A DNA stretch of 64,000 bases, taken from contig JAVBWK010000011.1 of assembly GCA_036677505.1 (NCBI GenBank), forward strand, positions 1 to 64,000, written 5' to 3'. The stretch's first letter is position 1; each line of letters opens with the position of its first letter. The stretch comes from UBA2227 sp036677505. GTDB taxonomy: Bacteria > Bacillota_I > Bacilli_A > Erysipelotrichales > Erysipelotrichaceae. The position numbers and the translations under genes are program-made. Below the pieces are notes generated by a model. It did not search any database and was not told the origin of the DNA. It was given only the letters and a program-made list of their open reading frames with translations. Shown here piece after piece: positions 35,907-44,399 of this stretch.

Positions 35907-36262
35907 CTAACCATCATCCTTCGGAATGTTTTTTCTCGTTTTTTTACACAATATACGGGTCTTGTTACCGCATTCAAAGTATGTTAGTATGTTAACAAAG
36001 GGGCTAAGGGGGGGGATTGTAATGATTATTTAATGTGATTGAATGTATTATCCTTATGATTGAAATGAATGCGTAGATAATTTAAGGTCAAAATTAAGAT
36101 GAATTCCTAAGTGAAGATATATTCGCATATCTGAAGGTGCAAAAAGACTGAAGTCATAATTAGTATTAATATTCGTAGTAATAATCACGCGATATAGAAA
36201 TCTTTAACTTCAATAGTCAGTATGAATGTTTATTTATCAGATAGCAATATTATTGAAATACT
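35907..36262. other. Gene-less AT-rich stretch
   Basis: No reading frame of note and no strong hairpin. A run of eight G (about 36010-36019) is the only conspicuous feature. It probably holds the promoter of the following amidase-like gene, which I cannot define. Confidence 0.5.
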
Positions 36263-37420
36263 TTGTCTTTGATTAACATAGAGAGGAATAATAATAAAAA
36301 ACAAATCAGTAGAAAATTGATTATGCTAACCATCACTCTTATGCTAACTCTATCAAACAAAACTATTATAATCAACGCAAATGGACTAGATAGTACAAAG
36401 CCAGTATTCTACAAATTAGGAATTTATTCGAGAATTATTGATAATCAATTAGTTGAATTTAGCGGAGAAAACTATAAACTGTATCCAACATTTGAGAGAA
36501 ATGATATAGCATTGGATAATTTCATTCAAAACCACAAGGACTTTAATACGTTATTGCGTGAATATTGCAATTTTACAGATGCAATTTCAAATGATGCAAT
36601 GATTAATAGCAGTTGTTTTAAAAACCTTATTATTGAACCGCCAAAAAACCTTGAAACAATCAGCAAGGACCTAATTGAATTTAAACTGTTTTGGGACATA
36701 TTTGAAAATCAGCAACAAAATAAAGATATCTAAGAAATAGTTAGCAGTGGATTCTCAGAAGAAAATGTTTATTCTCTAATTCTGGCTTTACCATCTGAGC
36801 AATCTGATCTTCTGAGGACTAGATTTAGAAACATTATGTCGAAAAGTTCTCTTTCAGCAACTTATACTAAAAATATTGCTGCAGGGAACTCATATGCAAT
36901 GAGTTATGCAATCACACCAAATACTATCAATAAATACTATTACTTTGCAGGATCAGATTGCGCAAACTTCACATCACAGATCTTAGAAGCTATGGGAGTA
37001 CCTCAAGATAGATCGGGGGGTCTGAACGCAAGTATTGGTTGGTGGCATGAGGTAGTCCCTGCAGGTGGCGGATATACTCATTCGCACTCTTTCTCATTTA
37101 TAAGGGCAGATACATTTGTAAAGTACTTTCATACAGGATATACAACTTATTCACATTTAGACTTCTCCTATAACCTGTTGTCAGGAGATATCATTACGTA
37201 TGATCAGGGAAATGATGGAGATTGGGATCATGTCGGATATGTTGTAACACGAGACACATATGCAGGCACTTATCCTGATGAAGATGGGCATTATTATACT
37301 TATTATAATTATTTTGTTGCACAACATTCGGGTAATTACAAATACTGGACAAGTTCTTATTCAAACGATTGGGAAAAATTGAGCCTTGATGGTGTAAAGT
37401 ATGGGAGAATAGTAAGGTGA
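36263..37420 (+). pseudogene. Secreted amidase-domain (Amidase_6) protein interrupted by one TAA
   Basis: Reading in one frame from about 36263 to 37418 gives a secreted protein: N-terminal signal-like helix (IMLTITLMLTLSN), a helical middle, then a putative amidase domain with FAGSDCANFTSQIL (catalytic Cys) and WDHVGYVVTRD (catalytic His), as in PF12671. One in-frame TAA at 36731-36733 splits it; no frameshift is present. An internal ATG at 36836 could restart the amidase domain without secretion. The start codon is unclear: TTG 36263 lacks a ribosome site, and GAGAGGAA lies at 36281. Confidence 0.75.
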
Positions 37421-37423
37421 CTT

Positions 37424-37699
37424 ATGAAATTCAATAAAAAAAAGAAAATAATCCTGCTGATAATTTCTCTATTCTTTATTTGGGCAACTCTATTTACAAT
37501 AGATTACACTAGAGCTTCTCAACTAAAACGACCCATTTTCATGCTTGAAACAATTTCGAAGGATTGTACTGTGAGATGTAAGAACTATATAGGGATTGGA
37601 TATTGGGCGAGTGCTACGAGGTGGTCTATCGACTCTGACGAAATTGGTAACGTTGAGTTTTATATTTTAGGATTTAGATTACTCCATTTATTTGGATAG
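37424..37699 (+). CDS. Small membrane-anchored protein
   Basis: The 91-residue protein has a Lys-rich start, one helix (about 10-27), then a short outer domain with RPIFMLE and GIGYWAS. This helix-DYxR-xKPIF-GxGY pattern recurs in small uncharacterised Firmicutes membrane proteins. It follows the amidase frame by 3 bases, with GGTGACTT before its ATG, so the two form a unit. An immunity or anchoring role is a guess. Confidence 0.6.
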   Translation: MKFNKKKKIILLIISLFFIWATLFTIDYTRASQLKRPIFMLETISKDCTVRCKNYIGIGYWASATRWSIDSDEIGNVEFYILGFRLLHLFG

Positions 37700-37791
37700 T
37701 TTCCCAGTATTTTAACTTATCTCAAATATGGAATGGTCCTTGTTTTGTAGAGTCATTATTTCACACATATATGCATACCCAAATCGCTTGT

Positions 37792-38694
37792 TTACACGAT
37801 TTTTCTATCCTTATGTCTTTTATAATACGCTACCGGAGATAAGTTTTCAAGTCGACTATGCATCCGCTTCCGATTATAAAAAAGATCGATGTATTCAAAT
37901 AAACTTCGTTCTAAATGTTCTAGATTTTGATATTTCCGGTGATGCACCCATTCCTTCTTTAGCGTTGCGAAGAAACTCTCTGCGCAGGCATTGTCGTAGG
38001 AATTCCCACCTCGACTCATGCTACTGGTGATCTGGTGCTCTTCAAGATGGTGCTGATAGGACTTACTACTGTACTGGCAGCCGCGATCACTGTGAAATAA
38101 TAGACTTCCTTGGGGTTTACGATGGGTCAAGGCTATGGCCATTGCTCTCATTGTGAGTTGGCTGTTAGGCTTCTTGCTTAAGGCATAACCAACCACTTCC
38201 CGATTAAATAGATCGATCACAGTTGCGATATAGACCCATCCTTCAACCGTCTTGACATAGGTGATATCCCCACACCAGACTTCGTTGGGTTCATTTACAT
38301 TAAACATACGATCCAACGTATTCTCACTGAATCTCTTTTCAATGGTTTCCTTTGGATAAGGGGTGGATTTTTTTCTGGATATACAATACAGTCCGTTTTC
38401 TCTCATTAACCGCCGGATTCGTCCCAGACAACAGGTAATTTTTTTGTCTGATAGTGCTTCTTGAATCCTTTTGGGTCCATAGGTTCTTTTACTCTCTTGA
38501 TGGATTTCTCGAATTACTTTAGTTAGCGCTTCATCTTCTGTCTGTCCATCTGTCTTTTTCTTGTTTCTTTAACGGTAATATCCACTCTCCTTAACCCGAA
38601 ACGCTTTGCACATCCTTACTACTGTGAACTCTGAGCGATATTCATCTATGAACTCATACTTCATCACCGGGGTTGCATAAAGATGCGCAGGGAC
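37792..38694 (-). pseudogene. IS3-family orfB transposase with in-frame TAA
   Basis: DDE integrase-core transposase reading from the frameshift site to 37792. Domain residues are intact: WCGDITYVKT (first Asp), LFHSDRGCQY (second Asp) and the late Glu in NACAESFFATLKKE. The N-terminal HTH_21-type part (RTYGPKRIQEAL) is also present. A TAA at 38571-38573 follows SGYYR, where homologues usually continue with Trp and a basic stretch, so the fused OrfAB cannot be made. Confidence 0.8.
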
Positions 38695-38984
38695 TTTTTT
38701 AAGATATCTACCTCCTCTTCCAATTCTCGGATTCTCTTCTCCTTCTCCCTCAGCCTCATTGTGAGTTCTTTCTCACTTTTGGAGGCAATTGCTTTATGCC
38801 CTTTTTCTTCTTGATAGGTAGGCAGCTGATTGTTTCGTCGATGATCACGCACCCACTTACAAACGGTATTTGTGTCGATTCCCATTTCTTCGGCGACACT
38901 GGTCGCGGACTTTCCACTTCCCAATATGTAGTTCACGGTTCTCTGGCGAACTTCTGGAGTATATTTACTGTTATTGCTTGGCAT
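38664..38984 (-). CDS. IS3-family orfA (transposase helix-turn-helix subunit)
   Basis: The 106-residue protein has an N-terminal HTH_8-type domain (SKYTPEVRQRTVNYIL, SATSVAEEMGIDTNTVCKWV) and a C-terminal leucine-zipper-like helix (LREKEKRIRELEEEVDIL). Near its end AAAAAAG (38694-38700), read as A-AAA-AAG, is a classic -1 slippery heptamer for making OrfAB. ATG 38984 follows AAGGAGAACC. Confidence 0.88.
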   Translation of the reverse strand: MPSNNSKYTPEVRQRTVNYILGSGKSATSVAEEMGIDTNTVCKWVRDHRRNNQLPTYQEEKGHKAIASKSEKELTMRLREKEKRIRELEEEVDILKKSLRIFMQPR

Positions 38985-39047
38985 TGGTTCTCCTTTTGTA
39001 CTCAACCAACGTTAACATTGTGACTCTACAAAAGTCGACCTATTCCA

Positions 39048-39556
39048 AAATGGATCAAGTCAAATCGAAGTTACATCTTGTTTTAAAGTGGGTAAAAGAG
39101 GGTTCGCGTGAAGATCGGCCTTGTAGTAATGAGCAGTGTCCAAACCATATCCGACTTCTAAGAGTCATGATTGGAGAAGATTAAGACAATCATTGTTAAT
39201 ACAACACAGCCATCCGACAAAAGGGTTGCTGTGTGAGTTCTGTAAAGAAGTCATCCTTAAAAACACAATGTACGTGTAAGCAAAGGACGCAAAGACATTG
39301 TCCTTGACCTCGATGAACTGTATCGTGCCATCACGTTGTTACCACCGTATAACAAACCATCTGAACTGGCCCTTAACATCTTTCAACTATGAGATGCTTG
39401 CAGGATCAAAAGAACAAGAACCGGTAAGTGATCTCTTCAAAATATTTGTAAAAATGGCGAGCTGGGCAAAAGACACGGGCAAAAGACACGAGCAAAAACT
39501 ACTATTCATCTTCATAAAGCGCATGTTATAATATATTAAAGTGTGGAGGAAACATT
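39048..39556. other. Gene-poor stretch with unidentified remnants
   Basis: No intact gene. A fragment near 39286-39390 reads as a short open frame with GRKDIVLDLDELYRAI and PPYNKPSELALNIFQL before stopping, which looks like a decayed coding sequence I cannot name. The last 60 bases hold TATAATAT (39529-39536) and GTGGAGG before the next gene. Confidence 0.45.
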
Positions 39557-39919
39557 ATGAATAAAATCAGAATAATTTTGAATGCTTTTTTTGTATTTGT
39601 TTTTTCTTTTTCAATTGTATATGCAAACAATCTTGAAATTTCGACCGGGCATGGTCAAGTTTCATTTCTTAGTTATAATTACATTGGTTATGATATTCAT
39701 CAAACAAACTATAAACTAGAGTCTGGAGGTTATTCCTTGCATGCTGAAGTTAAAGCAAGTATAAAAATTCAGCATAGTGATGGCTCAATTCAAGGATTTG
39801 TCCATGATACAACGTGTATCTTAAATGATGTTGCTGCTATCTCGCTTCAGAATAAGGTTAGATATGTTGTGGTGAGAAACCATTGGCATGAGTATAGCGA
39901 GATTAATTGGGTTTGGTAA
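39557..39919 (+). CDS. Small secreted protein, candidate bacteriocin precursor of a lactococcin-972-type cassette
   Basis: The 120-residue protein has a clear signal peptide (residues 1-23, cleavage likely after VYA) and a mature part of about 97 residues. That part is rich in Ser, Tyr, His and Asn, with a single Cys and a WHEYSEINWVW tail. It does not match the lactococcin 972 sequence I know. The call as bacteriocin-like rests on size, secretion, and the next two genes, which are of the kind that accompany lactococcin-972-type peptides. GTGGAGG precedes the ATG. Confidence 0.55.
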   Translation: MNKIRIILNAFFVFVFSFSIVYANNLEISTGHGQVSFLSYNYIGYDIHQTNYKLESGGYSLHAEVKASIKIQHSDGSIQGFVHDTTCILNDVAAISLQNKVRYVVVRNHWHEYSEINWVW

Positions 39920-39926
39920 GTATTAG

Positions 39927-41966
39927 GTGATACGTCGTTTAGCTATCATCATTATTCTGTTAGTAGGCTATCTCAGTTTCGATAGCATTTTTATGTTGTA
40001 CAGTCAGCGGCTGTATCAACAGGTTTATCATATTCAGGATGCACCTTGCTTTAAAGATCAGGGATTCTATGCGATCAATGTGCCCGTCGATGAATCACAG
40101 AAGCTCACGGATGTAATCGAGGGTTTGTATCAGTTATCCGAACAACGCAAATCATCCGTCATCATTGTTGTGACAATTCCCAATGAAGTTTCGCGAAGTT
40201 ATATGGTCACCCAATGTCCGATCGTGTCGTATTTGCCGGTGGTAGAGTCTGTGGATATTGATTTTTCATCAAGGAGTGAACGCAAATATATTTCCAGTGA
40301 TTATCAGGATTCTTTGCGAAGTGCGACATTTACTTATCTTGGGGATAATAAAGATGTTGAGAGTATAACGGATGTGGTTGCGCCGTTGCATTTGGTTATG
40401 GAGGATGTTTATCTTGATTCATCGGTACTGTTTGTACGTTTAATTAGCAGTCAGCCCGAAGGAGATGTTGCGTATTTAGTTTCAAAAGGAATTATGACGG
40501 TCGGTGGTATCAGTGACGGTTCGGGACAATATGAAGATGTCGGACTCATTAACTCATCGACGCAGCTGTTGGGCTATATGTTGATTTTGTTATTGTTAAG
40601 TTATTCCGTATGGTTGGATCAAAACAAAAAGGAAATCAATATCTTGCGTTTGCACGGATATTCGACCATTCGGGCTGTACGCAAAGTGTTTCTTCCCATC
40701 ATGATTGGACATCTACTCACCTTGGTCGTGACGTTTGTGATCTTATATATGGTTAAAGTATCGAGTGTCCATCCGATTGCACTTCGCTTTGCCGGTTATC
40801 TGGCCGTCAATCTTGTGGTATTTATGGTTGGACTGTTGGTCATTGGTGGTATATTTGTAATCATCATTCGCCGACTTTCTTTGGTTCAGTCCATTAAGAA
40901 TATGAAAATTGCCACAGCCATGATTCAGATCAATCAGTTGGCAAAAGCATTGATGATGATTGCATTGATGGTTCCGTTGTTACGTGGCGTTGAGATTCTG
41001 ATGGCCGATGTTCATAGTGTTCGTTCTTTGCGTCTGGCCAATGAGTTCTATGAAGATGCTTATTGGTATTCAGGAAGTTTGGGGGATGTGGAGTTTGATC
41101 CTCAGTCCTCGGACATTAAAAAGGCGTTGGTTAGTGACTTTGAACGAAAGGGATATCTGTATCTTCAATCAAAATTTATCGCTCCGGGGATGGCGATCAC
41201 GGAAGTGGATGCGAATCGAGAGATTCTTACTCGATTGACATTTATGGATACCAATGGTCAACCCATTGATTTTTCGGATAAAAAGAATATTGTCCTAATC
41301 CCATCAACGATGGATATCCATCAGATCAATGTCATGCCAGGATCAACAAAAGTTCAATATTTTAATCCGATTGAAATCATTGATCCCCAAACCTTGTATA
41401 TTAACACAGGTCAAAGCATACAGGACCCCATCATCACCATCGTGGAGTCCAATCGTATCGATAGCATTCTTAGTTATTATGTTCCATACAAAACACCTTT
41501 GGAAATGGAGAACTATTTAGAATCCATTGCTAACCAGGCGGGATATGACATTGATATAAGCGGTTTGTGGTCCAACTCGATTCAAGCGATGTTTCAAGAG
41601 AATCAGCGCTACCTCATGGATGGAATACTCAATACAATATTACGCTTGCTTGTTCTGGGTGCGGTAATGATTATGTTTATCTTGCATCACATCGTCTACT
41701 ATCTGAGTGAAGGACGTAAGGAAGATGTGGTGAAAACACTGTTAGGATATACCTTATGGGAGAAGCACAAAAACTTCTTAATTCAATCGGTGTGGATGAT
41801 CTGGATTCCGGCCATTATTATTGTATTGATATACAAACTGTCGTGGACCGCGACCTTCTTATTGACCTTGTTATTTTTAGGGTTTGAGCTGCTCGTCAGT
41901 GGATTGATCATCATGCGATTACAACGTCGTGCTGTAATTGCGGATATAAAAGGAGAGCGACTATGA
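39927..41966 (+). CDS. Bacteriocin-associated integral membrane protein (DUF1430/MacB-like)
   Basis: The 679-residue protein has an N-terminal helix (about 5-25), then a long extracytoplasmic domain. Helices follow near 210-230, 255-275, 285-315 and 335-355, a second outer domain comes after those, and three C-terminal helices near 565-590 and 615-660. Length and layout match the 'bacteriocin-associated integral membrane protein' family linked to lactococcin 972 immunity and export. GTG 39927 is seven bases after the peptide gene. Its end overlaps the ATPase gene (ATGA), so all three are one operon. Confidence 0.8.
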   Translation: MIRRLAIIIILLVGYLSFDSIFMLYSQRLYQQVYHIQDAPCFKDQGFYAINVPVDESQKLTDVIEGLYQLSEQRKSSVIIVVTIPNEVSRSYMVTQCPIVSYLPVVESVDIDFSSRSERKYISSDYQDSLRSATFTYLGDNKDVESITDVVAPLHLVMEDVYLDSSVLFVRLISSQPEGDVAYLVSKGIMTVGGISDGSGQYEDVGLINSSTQLLGYMLILLLLSYSVWLDQNKKEINILRLHGYSTIRAVRKVFLPIMIGHLLTLVVTFVILYMVKVSSVHPIALRFAGYLAVNLVVFMVGLLVIGGIFVIIIRRLSLVQSIKNMKIATAMIQINQLAKALMMIALMVPLLRGVEILMADVHSVRSLRLANEFYEDAYWYSGSLGDVEFDPQSSDIKKALVSDFERKGYLYLQSKFIAPGMAITEVDANREILTRLTFMDTNGQPIDFSDKKNIVLIPSTMDIHQINVMPGSTKVQYFNPIEIIDPQTLYINTGQSIQDPIITIVESNRIDSILSYYVPYKTPLEMENYLESIANQAGYDIDISGLWSNSIQAMFQENQRYLMDGILNTILRLLVLGAVMIMFILHHIVYYLSEGRKEDVVKTLLGYTLWEKHKNFLIQSVWMIWIPAIIIVLIYKLSWTATFLLTLLFLGFELLVSGLIIMRLQRRAVIADIKGERL

Positions 41967-42634
41967 GTGATGTGATTATTCGTTTGAAAAACATCGATAA
42001 ATCATTTGGAAGTCTGAAAATTTTAAGAAATCTGTCGTTGGATATCCATAAGAATCAGATGACGGTCATTTACGGTCCTTCGGGATGCGGGAAAAGCACA
42101 TTGTTAAATTTGATCGGTCTTTTAGATACGGCCGACAAAGGGGATTTGTACATGTTTGACAAACAAGTGCCCAAACCATTTTCAAAACAGGCTCAAAAGC
42201 TGTTATCTGAATCGATTGGTTACCTGTTTCAAAACTTTGCGCTGATCGAACATAAATCCGTGGAATACAATCTTGCACTGGCGATACCTAAAAGCAAAGC
42301 CGGATTTCGTGTTTCAACCATATCAAAAGCATTGGAAGATGTCGGTCTGAAAGGTTTTGAGAATAAGAAAGTCTTTCAGTGTTCCGGAGGGGAACAACAG
42401 CGCATTGCGATAGCACGCCTGCTCATCAAACCGTGTGAGTTGGTGTTATGTGATGAACCGACCGGCAGTTTGGATGATGACAATAAACAGGCCGTCATGG
42501 AGTTGCTTGAAAAGTTAAAGCAAAAAGGAAAGACATTGATCATCGTTTCCCATGATAAGGATATGATTGCCAGGGCCGATCGTTCCATCAATCTGCTTGA
42601 GATTAATCAAATGACAACAACAAAGAAAAATTGA
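41963..42634 (+). CDS. ABC transporter ATPase, lactococcin-972 group
   Basis: The 223-residue MacB/LolD-type ATPase has Walker A GPSGCGKST, Q-loop YLFQNFALIE, signature CSGGEQQRIAIARL and Walker B LVLCDEPTGSLD. The YLFQNFALIEHKSVEYNL string is typical of the ATPase paired with bacteriocin-associated membrane proteins. It energises the preceding permease. ATG overlaps that gene's stop and AAAGGAGAG lies inside it. Confidence 0.9.
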   Translation: MSDVIIRLKNIDKSFGSLKILRNLSLDIHKNQMTVIYGPSGCGKSTLLNLIGLLDTADKGDLYMFDKQVPKPFSKQAQKLLSESIGYLFQNFALIEHKSVEYNLALAIPKSKAGFRVSTISKALEDVGLKGFENKKVFQCSGGEQQRIAIARLLIKPCELVLCDEPTGSLDDDNKQAVMELLEKLKQKGKTLIIVSHDKDMIARADRSINLLEINQMTTTKKN

Positions 42635-42716
42635 ACCAAAATGGGATTAGTTTTATGAGAAATAAACCAGGTCTTTTAGTAGTCGGAGTTTTATATTTTA
42701 ACATCATTTTAATAGT

Positions 42717-42784
42717 TGAATAGGTCGACTTTTGTGGAGTCACAAAGTTACCGTAGGTTGAGTACAAAGGAGAACCAATGCCAA
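42717..42784 (+). mobile_element. IS3-family right-end remnant
   Basis: Matches the inward-reading right end of the element at 37729-39047, from AATAGGTCGACTTTTG through GAGTACAAAGGAGAACCAATG, that is, up to the first codons of orfA. Nothing else of the IS remains. Confidence 0.8.
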
Positions 42785-42895
42785 TCGGAGGTCACCAACG
42801 GCTCTAGGATACACCGAAGTTGATGTCGTCATCGTTAAGGTCGATAAGATCAAGGAGAAGGTTTTAAACATCGCTTTAAACAAGTCAGCGGACCG
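42785..42895 (+). pseudogene. Fragment of ParB-domain methyltransferase gene
   Basis: Fused to the IS remnant, it matches 60850-60968 of the prophage methyltransferase: GGTCACCAACG, then a short deletion, then GGATACACCGAAGTTGATGT and TTAAACATCGCTTTAAACAA. It encodes the GGHQR...LGYTEVDVV part of the ParB domain. Confidence 0.75.
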
Positions 42896-43265
42896 ACTTG
42901 TTGAACTGTATGAAAGTGATGTTGCTTATTTTACAGACTTATCGGATGTCTTTGTGTCCAACCGAACACCCGACATTGCCAATCTCAAAGGTGTCGATGG
43001 ATTTGCGATTTCCGTCTATGTTTCGGATGATTTCAAGCCGACGGCCCAACAAAGTGGTTGGGATGTCAGTTATGCACTGACGATCATCGTGGACTTTACC
43101 GATGATATAGATAATCAATCGATTGCGAAGGTTTTGAATTTTGTGGGACTTGATAACAGTGCAATGTCTGATAAATATCTGTCTTTTAATAAGATAAGCG
43201 ATTCGCAGAGTTTTTTGTTCTTTGATGTCATTAAAGAAGGTGTTAGAGCAGAGTTTAAGGATTAG

Positions 43266-43976
43266 CAGAAAATTAGAAATCTTATCAGAACTTTATAAAG
43301 AAAGTTGTAATTGTTATAGACTTAAAGAAACATGGAGGAATCTTGACACGAATCAGTCACGATTCCTTTTTATAACTAATAAACCGTATAAGGTGCAAGA
43401 GTTCAATACTCTAATAAACATATGGACTTGTAATTGATATATCACACAATTGAGTGGGATTGTCGAGTATAGGATGCCTTGGCAATGATAAGAAAAAACG
43501 TACTGCATTTTGAGCAAGGCTGACAGCGACGACGATGAAAATCACATGGATGATACCTGACAGGTCACGGCTCAGTGAGATGGCAATCTTCTTGAGGGTA
43601 TGATGTTGATTGAGCATGACTTCAATCTGTTTCGCTCTGATAAATTCAAGTAGGTGTATGTATCCAAAGGAATCCCTTGTCCAATAGCGATTGTTCCATC
43701 TTCATTTTGGTCTTCTAACATCAACAATGCAAGTAGAGAAAGTTGTGTCCACTTGCATTGGAAGTTAATATTTCAATTAATGAGAGTTCGATACGAAAGC
43801 CTCCAGAGAGACTTCTTGCAAGATTGACAAGTTTACTTTCTTTAAGTACAATTTTGATAAAGAGGTGATAATAGTTAAAATCTAATTGATCGTACACGTT
43901 ATTATTGTCTTATCATATTGTGTAGATCAATTGGAATGAATAGTCAAGAAATTGACTAGAAAGGGGGGGAACTATT
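43266..43976. other. Gene-poor stretch with probable IS30-like remnant
   Basis: On the minus strand 43520-43660 encodes IRAKQIEVMLNQHHTLKKIA, close in form to the N-terminal helix-turn-helix of IS30-family transposases, then degenerates. The remainder has no convincing frame. A G-rich ribosome site for the next gene ends the stretch. Confidence 0.4.
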
Positions 43977-44321
43977 ATGAGAAGGAAGTCTTCTTTATCT
44001 TTTGTTTTGCTAAACATGGTTGTTGGGATAATCTTTTCATCAACCATAGTAAGTGCTGTGTATGTCACAGGATATGTCACACCAAATGGATCAGTTTCAA
44101 CTACATGGGCACATTTTTCTTCAGTGGACTCACATCCATATGCAGGTTATAACACAGGAACTGCACATGTAGATGGTTGTTTTACAGCTTCGGTTCAATT
44201 ATATGACGGATCAAATAGGATAAATGTTAGCGGTTGTTTTTGGAATGTAAAAACAAAAACTGCAACTTTGATTAAACCAGGAACCAAACAATATCCTTAT
44301 GCTGCTTGGTTAGGTCAATAA
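43977..44321 (+). CDS. Small secreted protein, candidate precursor of second bacteriocin-type cassette
   Basis: The 114-residue protein has a signal peptide (residues 1-27, cleavage likely after VSA). The mature part of about 87 residues is neutral, Gly/Ser/Thr/Tyr rich and beta-like. It has two cysteines in similar settings (VDGCF and VSGCF), probably one disulfide. It shares no obvious sequence with the product at 39557 or with lactococcin 972. The ATG follows GGGGGGAAC. The assignment comes from position before the next two genes. Confidence 0.55.
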   Translation: MRRKSSLSFVLLNMVVGIIFSSTIVSAVYVTGYVTPNGSVSTTWAHFSSVDSHPYAGYNTGTAHVDGCFTASVQLYDGSNRINVSGCFWNVKTKTATLIKPGTKQYPYAAWLGQ

Positions 44322-44399
44322 GTAAAAGTAAGCATTTAATACAACAAACTATTTCACCTCTGCTTTTTTAATGAAAATCTAGTAAAGTGGGGGATATTT

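Larger units (their letters stand above)
37729..39047. mobile_element. IS3-family (IS150-like) insertion sequence, degraded
   Basis: About 1.32 kb with terminal inverted repeats: the left end starts TGGAATGG and has TTTTGTAGAGTCA; the right end, read inwards, starts TGGAATAGG and has TTTTGTAGAGTCA. It holds orfA and orfB on the minus strand. A clear target duplication is not evident. The transposase is broken by a stop, so the element is probably immobile. Confidence 0.85.
42655..43265 (+). pseudogene. Membrane/secreted protein gene split by an IS-phage chimera
   Basis: A start with a membrane-helix-like N-terminus (MRNKPGLLVVGVLYFN at 42655-42702) runs into an IS end. After the insert, an open frame from about 42896 to 43265 (TPDIANLKGVDGFAI... 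to RAEFKD) lacks a start. The two parts are probably the ends of one gene belonging to the bacteriocin cassette, perhaps immunity. The inserted 180 bases combine an IS3 end and a phage gene fragment. No domain is recognised in the C-terminal part. Confidence 0.55.

Noticed and set aside
39061..39531. Three short open frames after the IS
   Set aside because: No ribosome sites, low coding quality, and one looks like a decayed fragment; described only as gene-poor sequence.
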